A stretch of 64,000 bases of DNA from CAZHWT01 sp964536215 (GTDB lineage Bacteria; Patescibacteriota; CAZHWT01). Numbering within the stretch: position 1 is the stretch's first letter; each line of letters starts with the position of its first letter. Both the position numbers and the translations under genes were made by a program. Positions 52,063-60,104 of the stretch are shown here, piece after piece. Under the pieces are notes generated by a model that saw only the letters and a program-made list of their open reading frames with translations, ran no database searches and had not been told where the DNA came from. The DNA lies in contig CAZHWT010000003.1 of the NCBI GenBank assembly GCA_964536215.1, positions 14,399-78,398 on the forward strand, in the 5' to 3' direction.

Positions 52063-53136
52063 CTAACTCTTTGCCAGGCCTCGTCGCAGAAAGGCTAGGA
52101 CGGCGGTTTCCTCTGGCTGCAATGCTTCGATAGATTGGTCTAGCTTTTGGTCAACTTGGTCCTGGAGTTGCTCAACCAGCGAGCCGTCCAGATAGGCCTT
52201 TAGAACATTGGGGTGAACATAGCATTTGCGACAGACAGCTTTGGTGTTGCCCAGTTCGCTGGCTACTTTTTCAATGGCGGACACAATATTGCGTTTAGCC
52301 TGGGCTTCGGAATCAAACTTGGCAAACTCCTGCAAGGCTTTGGCGGCCAGGACAGTGCCGGACCAAGTGCGGAAGTCCTTGGCGGTAAACTCCAGACCGG
52401 CCGTTTCCTGTAAATAGGTGTTAACGTCCTGAGAAGTCACTGTTTGGCGCTGGCCAGTGGGATCCAGATATTGAAACAGATTTTGGCCGGGCAATTCTTG
52501 GCATTTTTTAACAATGGCGGCTAAACGGCGGTCTTTGAGCAAAACTTCGTGTTCTACACCACTCTTGCCAGTAAAGTCAAAGCGCAAGGTCTGGCCGGTA
52601 ATATCGACGTGCTTGTCGCGCATGGTGGTGAGACCATAGTGCTTGTTATCCTGAGCGTATTCTTGATTGCCAACCCGAATGAGGGTTTTTTCTAGCAATT
52701 GAACGACCGCAGCCACCACTTTGCGCTTAGGCAAGCCTGGCAATTGTAGATCGCGAGCGGTTTGCTGGCGAATAATAGGCAACGCTTGGCCAAAGTCGAC
52801 CATTTTGTCGTACTTATTAGCGTCGCGGACTTCCCGCCACTTAAGATGATATTTATATTGCTTGCGGCCACGGCCATCTATACCAGTAGCTTGAATATGA
52901 TCGGTAGGGTGAGGGCTAATCCAGACTTCTTTCCAGGCTGGCGGGATTACCAGAGCTGCAATCCGCTTGAGGGTTCGCTCGTCGGTAATTTCCTGATTTT
53001 TAGGATTAAGATAATAAAACTTTTTCCCGCGCCGCCGGCGTTTAATTCCAGGTGTGGCATCGCTAGCATAGCGTAGCCCAGCTTCGGCGGCGTCTTCAAT
53101 AGCTTCGTCGATAGGATCGGGTTGAGATGAGAGCAT
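52063..53136 (-). CDS. Type IB DNA topoisomerase
   Basis: This 357-residue bacterial/poxvirus-type topoisomerase IB relaxes supercoils through a 3'-phosphotyrosine link. The full catalytic set is visible: IRVGNQEYA (first Arg), FDFTGKSG (Lys), FTAKDFRTWSGT (second Arg with the His/Lys-region helix), and CRKCYVHPNVL (nucleophilic Tyr). The N-terminal YYLNPKNQEI and IPPAWKEVWISPHP.DHIQATGID are typical of the bacterial subgroup. The ATG at 53136 has consensus TATAAT ending 6 nt upstream and no ribosome-binding site, so I prefer it over more distal starts. Type IB enzymes are scattered among bacteria. Confidence 0.95.
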   Translation of the reverse strand: MLSSQPDPIDEAIEDAAEAGLRYASDATPGIKRRRRGKKFYYLNPKNQEITDERTLKRIAALVIPPAWKEVWISPHPTDHIQATGIDGRGRKQYKYHLKWREVRDANKYDKMVDFGQALPIIRQQTARDLQLPGLPKRKVVAAVVQLLEKTLIRVGNQEYAQDNKHYGLTTMRDKHVDITGQTLRFDFTGKSGVEHEVLLKDRRLAAIVKKCQELPGQNLFQYLDPTGQRQTVTSQDVNTYLQETAGLEFTAKDFRTWSGTVLAAKALQEFAKFDSEAQAKRNIVSAIEKVASELGNTKAVCRKCYVHPNVLKAYLDGSLVEQLQDQVDQKLDQSIEALQPEETAVLAFLRRGLAKS

Positions 53137-53142
53137 GTGGTA

Positions 53143-53148
53143 ATTATA
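53143..53148 (-). promoter_or_regulatory. -10 box of leaderless topoisomerase IB
   Basis: Consensus TATAAT is followed by TACCAC and the ATG at 53136. Confidence 0.65.
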
Positions 53149-53190
53149 GCGTATGAGGGAGATGTTGGTTATTTCGTTAGTTCGCTTGTT

Positions 53191-53207
53191 TCCGCCAGAG
53201 GCGGACA
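53191..53207 (-). repeat. TGTCCGCC hairpin, copy 6 (inverted)
   Basis: This is the reverse complement of TGTCCGCCTCTGGCGGA. It is followed at 53260-53320 by GTGCCAACGTGCCAACTTG and repeated AACTCGTC units that match, inverted, the mosaics at 12.5 and 51.6 kb. Confidence 0.88.
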
Positions 53208-53324
53208 AGCTATGCTCCGTTATTCGTTCCCATACTTCGATCCAAATACCAGTACGAGCAAACGTGCCAACGTGCCAACTTGTTAACTCGTCAACTCGTC
53301 AACTCGTCAACTCCCTTCCCCAGA

Positions 53325-54842
53325 CTAAATATACATCGCGTCCTGAGGTTGAAGCAGGGTGACGGTGGTGTTGGCGTGGGGTTTGTTCAGGTATTGACGG
53401 AGGATTTTGTATTGGTCTAGGTCAAAGGTCGCATCAAGAGAGGAGGTCTCGGTGTCTTGGTCGCGTTGGTGGATGACGGAGACAATCCGCCATTGATCAA
53501 TGATAAAGCTGGTATGGTTGAGGTTATCACGATCGTGCTCGGTGACCAGAATAGGGCCCGGGTACGGCCAGCGCTGCAACTTGAGTCCGGCAAAGGCTTG
53601 ATTAAAGCGCAATTCGTACGAGATGGGCAATTCTTTGCCAACACAGGCACCGGAGCAATGACCTAGTTGATGAGCGAAGCAGGCTCCGGACGTTTTTTGT
53701 AGCCCCAGGAACTTGTGGCATAACTTATACTCTTTGGCTAGTGACAAGAGTGAGTCTTTGGCTTCGCGTTCAGACTTGAAGACGGCGACTACTGATTCCA
53801 TGGCGATGGAATCTGTAGGGAGTTTTGAGTTTAGAGTTTCGAGTTTCGCATCGGGAGATTCGGCTTTCACTCGATACTCAAAACTCAAAACTCGAGACTC
53901 GATTTGGGCCTGGCCGTGTCTGGCGACGCGGACGGTTGGGTAGCCTTCAGGGCTGCGGTTTTGAATAGCCAAGACCAGTTCTGTCTTGCGGCGGAGCAGG
54001 CGGTTGTAGATGGGCATGAGAGACTTAATCAGTTCCGACTCTTTGAGCAGCGCGCCAAGTTCGCCGCTAGTGGGGATGGTGCGAATATGGGCGACTTCTT
54101 GAGCCATAGTTAACTCTTTAGCCGATCGGACGTCATCGGAAAAATGGGATAAGACGCGGGATTTTATGTTAATGCTTTTGCCGACATAGAGAGGGGCACC
54201 TTTGGCATTCTCAAAAATGTAGACACCAGGAGAATCGGGCAAGGAGTCGATGGTTGTTTTGGGCAACTGAGGCGGGAGCGTAGGCATGCGTAGTTGCTGT
54301 TTAACAATGTGCTCTAGCAGCTTAGGCTCAGCTTGACTAACCATTGTCTGCATAGCCTGCCAGGTAGCCTGGGCGTCGCCAAAGGCTCGGTGGCGATCTT
54401 GGATGGCAATATTAAACCGGGAGATGAGCGCGTCCAAGTTGTGGTGGCGATGGTGTGGAAAAAGACCACGGGATAATTTAACCGTGCAAAAGGTTTTAGG
54501 GGCATAGCGGATGTTGGCGCGTTTGAATTCTTCTTTAATAAAGGCGTAATCAAAGCGGGCATTGTGAGCCACAAAGACACAGTCTGTTAATAATTCATGC
54601 AGCTGCTTAGCAATGTCGCCAAAATAGGGAGCATCAGCCAGCTGGTCGTTGGTGATAGAGGTGAGTTGAGTGATAAAGGCCGGAATAGTGGTGCCGGGAT
54701 TAATGAGCTGCTGGAAGGTTTGGACAACCTGACCCTGCTCAATCCGCAGCACGCCAACGTCAATGACCCCGCCGTAAGTATAACTAGTACCGGTGGTTTC
54801 AACATCAATGACAGCTAAAGGATAATCAAAAATATGGGGCAT
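53325..54842 (-). CDS. DEDDh exonuclease fused to GIY-YIG nuclease domain
   Basis: This 505-residue fusion starts with a DnaQ-like 3'-5' exonuclease (Asp13, Glu15 in VIDVETTGT; Asp98 in HNARFDYAF; His151 and Asp156 in HRAFGDAQAT). A UvrC/Cho-like GIY-YIG domain follows (LPDSPGVYIF...LYVGKSINIKSRV, about 201-230). Residues about 313-349 are encoded by an inverted repeat and look like an in-frame insertion. A C-terminal UvrC-like cysteine segment (CHKFLGL...GACFAHQLGHCSGAC) follows. Such fusions occur in Actinobacteria and CPR and probably act in excision repair. TATAAT ends 7 nt before the ATG at 54842, so it is probably leaderless. Confidence 0.92.
   Translation of the reverse strand: MPHIFDYPLAVIDVETTGTSYTYGGVIDVGVLRIEQGQVVQTFQQLINPGTTIPAFITQLTSITNDQLADAPYFGDIAKQLHELLTDCVFVAHNARFDYAFIKEEFKRANIRYAPKTFCTVKLSRGLFPHHRHHNLDALISRFNIAIQDRHRAFGDAQATWQAMQTMVSQAEPKLLEHIVKQQLRMPTLPPQLPKTTIDSLPDSPGVYIFENAKGAPLYVGKSINIKSRVLSHFSDDVRSAKELTMAQEVAHIRTIPTSGELGALLKESELIKSLMPIYNRLLRRKTELVLAIQNRSPEGYPTVRVARHGQAQIESRVLSFEYRVKAESPDAKLETLNSKLPTDSIAMESVVAVFKSEREAKDSLLSLAKEYKLCHKFLGLQKTSGACFAHQLGHCSGACVGKELPISYELRFNQAFAGLKLQRWPYPGPILVTEHDRDNLNHTSFIIDQWRIVSVIHQRDQDTETSSLDATFDLDQYKILRQYLNKPHANTTVTLLQPQDAMYI
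53818..53902. repeat. Inverted repeat inserted within the exonuclease coding region
   Basis: AGTTTTGAGTTTAGAGTTTC (53821-53840) is nearly the inverse of the ACTCAAAACTCAAAACTCG stretch at about 53876-53894. It encodes ESRVLSFEYRV...KLETLNSKL in frame, between the GIY-YIG domain and the next conserved segment VVAVFKSE. Confidence 0.8.
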
Positions 54843-54849
54843 TATCCTA

Positions 54850-54855
54850 ATTATA
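54850..54855 (-). promoter_or_regulatory. -10 box of the leaderless exonuclease gene
   Basis: Consensus TATAAT is followed by TAGGATA and the ATG at 54842. Confidence 0.65.
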
Positions 54856-54974
54856 CCCGAAAGAGCAACAAGCGAGCGAGCACCCGAGGTGCAGATAGCG
54901 CGTCGAGCATGCTCGACTGAATTGCTGTAATTCAAGGGTGCTGTTGGCGGTCGGGTGTGGGGGGATAAAGATTT

Positions 54975-55116
54975 AAGATCCAAGATACAAACATAGATTT
55001 AAGCTCTAAGATGTAAGGCTTAGAATAAGATAAAAACTCTAAATGGTTTAAAGTTTATAACTTATTCTGAGTTTTGGAATTTATGATTTCGAGCTTATGT
55101 TTATATCTTGGATCTT
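54975..55116. repeat. Long inverted repeat element, copy 2
   Basis: Arms 54975-54995 and 55096-55116 match at 20 of 21 positions. AGAATAAG and CTTATTCT are nested inside. The arms share AAGATCCA and GATACAA with the element at 16583-16750. It lies in the 417-bp stretch 54843-55259, which has no gene. Confidence 0.85.
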
Positions 55117-55163
55117 GCATCTTGATACATTATGTCTTTAATGCGCGGTTTGTATTGAGATTG

Positions 55164-55195
55164 AAATAAATAGACATTTAAATGGCTATTTATTT
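55164..55195. repeat. AT-rich palindrome, copy 4
   Basis: A 32-nt foldback AAATAAATAG.CATTTAAATG.CTATTTATTT shares CATTTAAATGGCTATTTAT with copies 1 and 2. Confidence 0.85.
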
Positions 55196-55202
55196 CTTGG
55201 CA

Positions 55203-55241
55203 TAAAAATAGGGCAGGGCCGAGTTAGACCCGAGCCTGCCC
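55203..55241 (-). terminator. Intrinsic terminator of the 55260 gene
   Basis: GGGCAGG..CGAG pairs with its inverse CTCG..CCTGCCC (55211-55241). On the minus strand it is followed by TATTTTTA. Confidence 0.9.
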
Positions 55242-55259
55242 TGTGAGGCGTTTACGATT

Positions 55260-55967
55260 TTACGACGTCTGATAAGTCCTGCGGGTCAGAGCGAATGCCC
55301 CACCCAACAGGATCAGAGACAAGACGCCCAATACTCCCATGGCGGAGTAATTAATACTCCGACCACTGCCAGCACCCGCTTCTGGCAGGGTGTTGACAGA
55401 CGATGAATCATCACCAGTCGTATCCGATGACGATGCGCCTGTCTGACCGGAGTTCGAGCCGTCAGCTTGAGATGAGACAGTGTCGGACGTCCCAGAACTA
55501 CCAGACTGGGTTGTGCCACCAGTGTCTCCTTGTGCTTGGTCCTCAACGACAGCACTTTGGTCAGTGGTTGTCTTATTGGGATTAATTAACCCCTCAGCCT
55601 TTCCATTCGGACCTTCTGGCTGTTGCGACAATGGAATGTTATCATTTCCATCGTCTACCACCGGTTCCTCTTCAACCGGCACCTGTGTCGCAGTTGGCGC
55701 AACCGCCGACGGCACTGGATTTCCAGGAATCACTGTAGCAACGCCACCGTCGTGATCGCCCGGATCGGATGGATCTGGACCACCAGGGACTGCCGATGGG
55801 TTGGGATTGGCTCCGCCTGGGTTAGATGGATCCGGTCCACCAACAACTGCCGAAGGGTTCGGACCAACCAGACCCGTTTCGGCACTAACACTGGTGCCGA
55901 GTCCGAAAACCAATGACAGCAGAAGAGCTGCTGCTGTCAACATATAAGAAACCGTGCGGCTCTTCAT
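55260..55967 (-). CDS. Surface protein with NPSAV repeats and LPEAG C-terminal anchor
   Basis: This 235-residue exported protein has a signal peptide (about 1-30, GTSVSA), two or three repeats of the NPSAV.GGPDPS.PG type, and a long acidic Ser/Gly/Thr region. At the end come LPEAGAGS, a hydrophobic helix and a RRTYQTS tail, the layout of a sortase-type sorting signal with a variant motif. The ATG at 55967 has AAGGAGAG upstream. GC-rich hairpins (GGGGCCACACGACGTGGCCC near 56013-56032 and GCCCC/GGGGC near 55986-55996) lie in its leader, one next to the ribosome-binding site. The function is unknown. Confidence 0.75.
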   Translation of the reverse strand: MKSRTVSYMLTAAALLLSLVFGLGTSVSAETGLVGPNPSAVVGGPDPSNPGGANPNPSAVPGGPDPSDPGDHDGGVATVIPGNPVPSAVAPTATQVPVEEEPVVDDGNDNIPLSQQPEGPNGKAEGLINPNKTTTDQSAVVEDQAQGDTGGTTQSGSSGTSDTVSSQADGSNSGQTGASSSDTTGDDSSSVNTLPEAGAGSGRSINYSAMGVLGVLSLILLGGAFALTRRTYQTS

Positions 55968-56124
55968 GGCCGCTCTCCTTCTAGCCCCTCTCCGGGGGCA
56001 GATTGGCCCGTGGGCCACGTCGTGTGGCCCCATGACCACTTTGACGCGCTTACTATATCACCTCAGCCGGAGTTTGTAAACTCTAGGCTTTAGAATACCA
56101 CTTTGGAGAACAGCTAGATAAAGT

Positions 56125-56154
56125 TTGACAGGCAGGCGAAGAGTTATGCATACT
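56125..56154 (+). promoter_or_regulatory. Promoter of surface unit 1
   Basis: TTGACAGGCAGGCG (from 56125), 18-bp spacer and CATACT (56149-56154), 8 nt before the ATG. GGAGGC lies between. Confidence 0.65.
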
Positions 56155-56162
56155 GGAGGCGT

Positions 56163-56906
56163 ATGAAGCGCTTTGCTTGGGCTATGCCGCCCTATCGGTC
56201 TGTCCACATTATTGTTTTAGGCAGCATTACTTTGCTGGCCTGGGTTGGTTTTCTGGTTTGGGCAGTATCGCAGTCTTCGTCGCCCACGCCAGTTGCCCAT
56301 AACACTGCCGATGATTCGATCAAAGTGGCAGCCGTATTGCCCGATGGTGACGCTGAGCCAGACACCTATCCTACCGCCCCACCGATTAAAGTTACCGAGT
56401 TACCAGAAAATAAAGGTATTGAGCTGCCAGACGATCCCAATCACGCTTGCATGGTCTTACTAACTGGTATGTCGGCAGTAGTGCCATCTGTTATTGGCAA
56501 ACAAGAAAACGTCGCCCCATTTAACAACATTAAGGCTCCTGAGCAAGGCGAATCAGAAGTGTGTAGCTTTACTGACGGCGTTTCGGGTGGGGATAGTGGA
56601 GACGATGTGGCGGCTCATCAAGTGGCTGCACTACTCTATACTAAAACTGGTGCTGCTTCCCAAGCCGAGAATATCTTTGCCCAATTAAAGCAAAACCACC
56701 AACATACCGATGTCGAATTGAGCGATAGCATTGCGGCTTTTTATGACACTGACCGTCATTTGCTGGTAGCGAGACAAAATGCTGAAGTGTATCAATTTTA
56801 TGCCGGATCTATTACGGATATAGGTGATGCTGCCAAAGATACCTCTATAAACTTAGCTAAAATGTTACTAGTGACTATTCCAGCAACCAAAGGACAGCAC
56901 CTATGA
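56163..56906 (+). CDS. Membrane-anchored extracellular protein of surface unit 1
   Basis: This 247-residue protein has a short cytosolic MPPYRSVHII segment and one membrane helix (about 15-40). Its extracellular domain has two conserved cysteines (HACMVLLTGMSAVV and EVCSFTDG), possibly a disulfide, and a last conserved part YDTDRHLLVARQNAEVYQFYAGS. Its paralogue at 60105 has the same order, and MPPYR/LPPYR...HIIxxGSIT is nearly identical. It overlaps the next gene by 4 nt (ATGA), indicating coupled translation. No known family is recognised. It may anchor or chaperone the large secreted partner. Confidence 0.72.
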   Translation: MKRFAWAMPPYRSVHIIVLGSITLLAWVGFLVWAVSQSSSPTPVAHNTADDSIKVAAVLPDGDAEPDTYPTAPPIKVTELPENKGIELPDDPNHACMVLLTGMSAVVPSVIGKQENVAPFNNIKAPEQGESEVCSFTDGVSGGDSGDDVAAHQVAALLYTKTGAASQAENIFAQLKQNHQHTDVELSDSIAAFYDTDRHLLVARQNAEVYQFYAGSITDIGDAAKDTSINLAKMLLVTIPATKGQHL

Positions 56907-59900
56907 CCAGTCATTGGGTAAGACCTACTATCGCAACTAAGCTGATTGGAGCGTTGGCACTGGCCATCGTTGGTAGTGCTGGAGCAGCAGGGATGTCTGT
57001 GGTCTTGCCAAGCTCATTGTCTATAGCCTCACCAGTATCGGCTAATTACAGTTTGTGGTGCAAGAATATGTCCTTTGGCTTTAATACGACCATGCACTAC
57101 ATCCACAAACGATTCTGGACGACTGGCAGCGCCTCAGGACGAGGTTGGAATAGGACTGAAGACGTAGACTTGCCATTGGCTTGGTACAACCCGGCTGATC
57201 CTGAGACATTTATCTGGAAGCCAACCAGCAATAACGGTACAAGTGATAGCCACAGCGCATACCCATCCGGTGATGGTTGGACAGATGCCCCAGCCGGCCC
57301 ATACACCCAACACTATGCCATAACCCGGACCAATGCCTTGTTCCAACCTTTTGGTACTGAAGAAGAATCTTTACCGGCTGTTTCGGTACCAGCCTGTGCT
57401 GACATTGTGGCCACCAACTTTAACCTCGATAAGACCGTCTATCATGTTGGCGAAACGGTCAAATCGAGCATGACGTTTAAAAATAACTCTAGCATTGGCA
57501 TTACCACTGACCCCGGCTTAACCTACTCGATTAAACTATTTAATGCCGCTACCTGGGCTCCTGATGGGTCTAATCCAAACAATCGAACTATTGACAATAT
57601 TTTCACTGAGACGGGTGGGTTTGCTCCCAATCAAAGCCGTAGTTATAACTATAATTGGATTCCCAACCTGACACCAGGACAATATGACGTACAGTCTCGG
57701 TCGACCGAGGTAAAGTATCGCTTTAATGACTACCGAAACATTGCCTGGCGAGCCGAGGACGACATGTCGGTGGGTGGCAACTATCCAGCTCTGGCCAACA
57801 ACCAGTCCTCATTTAAGCGGATTGCCATAATTGAATCACCTAAAAACCTGGCGGCGTCTAGTAGCTGTAGCTCAGTAATACTTAGTTGGCAAAAAGGAGG
57901 GGGGATTACTAATCTGCAGCTGCGGGTATACAACAGCGCTAATAATGAAGTGAAGAACGTTCTGCTAGCGGGGAATGCGACTGGCGCAACCATTACTGGC
58001 CTGCCGTTTAATAATACGTACCGCTATGTGCTAAATGCTAAAGTGACCGTTAATGGCACCACGTACACCGACTCGGCCATCAACGGTCCATCGACCACCT
58101 TGAGCAATTGCCTTAACCTAACTGCCAATGATTTTGAACTAACTGACAGTTCGGGCGCGACGCAGCGAATTTTTGATCGAGGTGAGCGCTTCTACTTTAA
58201 GGGTAAAGTGTCCAACGTATTGGCTGGAACGGGTCCTAGCGGATCCAAGACCGTATTTTGCAAACTAACCAGCTACTGTCCTAATTATTACGACGCTCGA
58301 GTCGGACATGGGACGTGGCCAGGCAACTCGACCTATGCCTATGGCACGTACCCGGGAGGCAGCTATGAATCGGCCTTCGAGGGTACTAAATCTGGGGCGT
58401 ACTATAGCTCTGGTATTTATACCGCTCGAATGCAAGTTAACCCTGACTCGGATAGCCCGGTCGAAGAAACTTCCTACACTGACAATACGGCCGACTATAG
58501 CTTTGCCGTTATTAATCAACCAACCAATCCGACTCAGACCTACGGCTGCAATTGGGCTACCTTTAGCTGGTTGGGTGGAGATTCGACCATCCATCGTTAT
58601 CGAGTTCATATTACTAACATGGATAGTGGGGGACAGGATGATTATTACACTTCTAACGGACAGCAGTTATCCCTGACCAAGAACGGTCTTTCTCAAGGTC
58701 CACACTCCTACCAATGGCAGCTATACGCCCAAGTAATCATTAATGGCACAACCTATGAATATACCGATGGGAATAAAAATTCCTTTACCACCACAGCCTG
58801 CCTCACCTTTACAGTCCAGACGCCAACCCAAACCCTAGCCGCCCCCGGCATTCCGGCAGACACTCTGTTAAAGGTTGACTATTCACCATCGGCATCTCAG
58901 TGGAATAGTCAAAATGGCACCTACATTCTCGGTGTTCTCGGCGTTATTCACGGCACCACATGCAGTCCGTTCTCCGACCCGACTGATTTTGACGTGGCGG
59001 GCCCAAGTGGGTGGCCGGACAACTCGGCCAAAATGAATGGCGGATCTCTATCTATGTCATATAAGGCTGGCGACTCGGTTTCGGTCTTGCTGACGCCACC
59101 CGATACGGCCGAAGCTGGCCAGCTCTACACCGTTTGTATTGGAGCTTCTTCGAGCGAGGCGACTACTGCTACGACTATCATTCCGGTTGAATATAAGATT
59201 GTGATTAGTCCTTGGCTGCAGGTAAAGAGCCCGAGCACTGAGTTAGTTGGCCAGACGGGTAGCGTCCATTCTAATGGGACGGTGAACATGACCATCCCTA
59301 ATAATAAATACTTCTTCTTTAATGGCTATGGTGGTGTTTTATCAGCTGCTGGATCGATTTCCATACCGCTTGCCCGACAAGCAAGCACAACGCCACCAAA
59401 GTGGCGCTCCGAACATAACAGCTTTATCTCGTCACCAACCTACGATAGTCTTTGGCGAGCTGCCCAAGGTCGCCAGAAGGTTATCGAAACGGTGGCAGAG
59501 CCGAACGCGAACTACTATGACAACAAAGGTATTAGCTATCACATGGATAAACATTGCGGTACGACCAGCGTTTACCTGGTGGATGGAGACCTCACGCCCG
59601 CCAATTACATTCGCTGGTGGCACAACGGCTGCTCCAGCGCCGGCCCGCGCCAATTGGTCTACTTTATTAATGGCAATATGACGGTTAATGATTACATTGC
59701 TGACGAGACCGACACCTCCACTCTGACGTTTGTGATTAAAGGCGATCTAACTATCTCTGAGAGCGTTGATCGATTAGATGGTGTTTACCTGGTAGGTGGC
59801 ACTATAGATGATGGTGGTGGCAGTACGCCGTTAGTGGTGCATGGCTCTTTGCTCGGTCTAGGTGGTAGCACCCCTACAGCAAGCGCTGGGGTAGTGGGAG

Positions 59901-60031
59901 CTAGTTTGCGCCGAAGCGTAGGTGAAAACTTAGATCCAGCCATTACTATTGTCTATCAACCTAAATATCTTGACCTACTCAAAGGTTCGGCCATGGCTGG
60001 ATCTGAACGGATTTGGAAAGAAATAGAGTAG
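56903..60031 (+). CDS. Large secreted repeat protein of surface unit 1
   Basis: This 1042-residue secreted protein has a signal helix (about 15-45). A CARDB-like module follows (ADIVATNFNLDKTVYHVGETV, from about 165), then fibronectin-like modules beginning SPKNLAASSSC and NQPTNPTQTYGC. A distinct C-terminal region (about 775-1042) carries repeated -GDLT- strands (VYLVDGDLTPANYI, VYFINGNMTVNDYI, FVIKGDLTISESV) and ends in RIWKEIE. That tail suggests a beta-solenoid and resembles endings I recall from other CPR surface proteins. Most modules contain single conserved Cys residues. It is probably displayed by or with the 56163 product. The function, adhesion or host contact, is inferred. Confidence 0.78.
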   Translation: MTSHWVRPTIATKLIGALALAIVGSAGAAGMSVVLPSSLSIASPVSANYSLWCKNMSFGFNTTMHYIHKRFWTTGSASGRGWNRTEDVDLPLAWYNPADPETFIWKPTSNNGTSDSHSAYPSGDGWTDAPAGPYTQHYAITRTNALFQPFGTEEESLPAVSVPACADIVATNFNLDKTVYHVGETVKSSMTFKNNSSIGITTDPGLTYSIKLFNAATWAPDGSNPNNRTIDNIFTETGGFAPNQSRSYNYNWIPNLTPGQYDVQSRSTEVKYRFNDYRNIAWRAEDDMSVGGNYPALANNQSSFKRIAIIESPKNLAASSSCSSVILSWQKGGGITNLQLRVYNSANNEVKNVLLAGNATGATITGLPFNNTYRYVLNAKVTVNGTTYTDSAINGPSTTLSNCLNLTANDFELTDSSGATQRIFDRGERFYFKGKVSNVLAGTGPSGSKTVFCKLTSYCPNYYDARVGHGTWPGNSTYAYGTYPGGSYESAFEGTKSGAYYSSGIYTARMQVNPDSDSPVEETSYTDNTADYSFAVINQPTNPTQTYGCNWATFSWLGGDSTIHRYRVHITNMDSGGQDDYYTSNGQQLSLTKNGLSQGPHSYQWQLYAQVIINGTTYEYTDGNKNSFTTTACLTFTVQTPTQTLAAPGIPADTLLKVDYSPSASQWNSQNGTYILGVLGVIHGTTCSPFSDPTDFDVAGPSGWPDNSAKMNGGSLSMSYKAGDSVSVLLTPPDTAEAGQLYTVCIGASSSEATTATTIIPVEYKIVISPWLQVKSPSTELVGQTGSVHSNGTVNMTIPNNKYFFFNGYGGVLSAAGSISIPLARQASTTPPKWRSEHNSFISSPTYDSLWRAAQGRQKVIETVAEPNANYYDNKGISYHMDKHCGTTSVYLVDGDLTPANYIRWWHNGCSSAGPRQLVYFINGNMTVNDYIADETDTSTLTFVIKGDLTISESVDRLDGVYLVGGTIDDGGGSTPLVVHGSLLGLGGSTPTASAGVVGASLRRSVGENLDPAITIVYQPKYLDLLKGSAMAGSERIWKEIE

Positions 60032-60066
60032 CGCGTAGTCATATTCGTCTTACAGACTATCAAAAA

Positions 60067-60095
60067 TTGACAGGCAGGCGTTTGTTTACCATACT
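60067..60095 (+). promoter_or_regulatory. Promoter of surface unit 2
   Basis: TTGACAGGCAGGCG (from 60067), 17-bp spacer and CATACT (60090-60095), 9 nt before the ATG. It shares 14 bases with the unit 1 promoter. Confidence 0.65.
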
Positions 60096-60104
60096 TAAAA
60101 AGAC

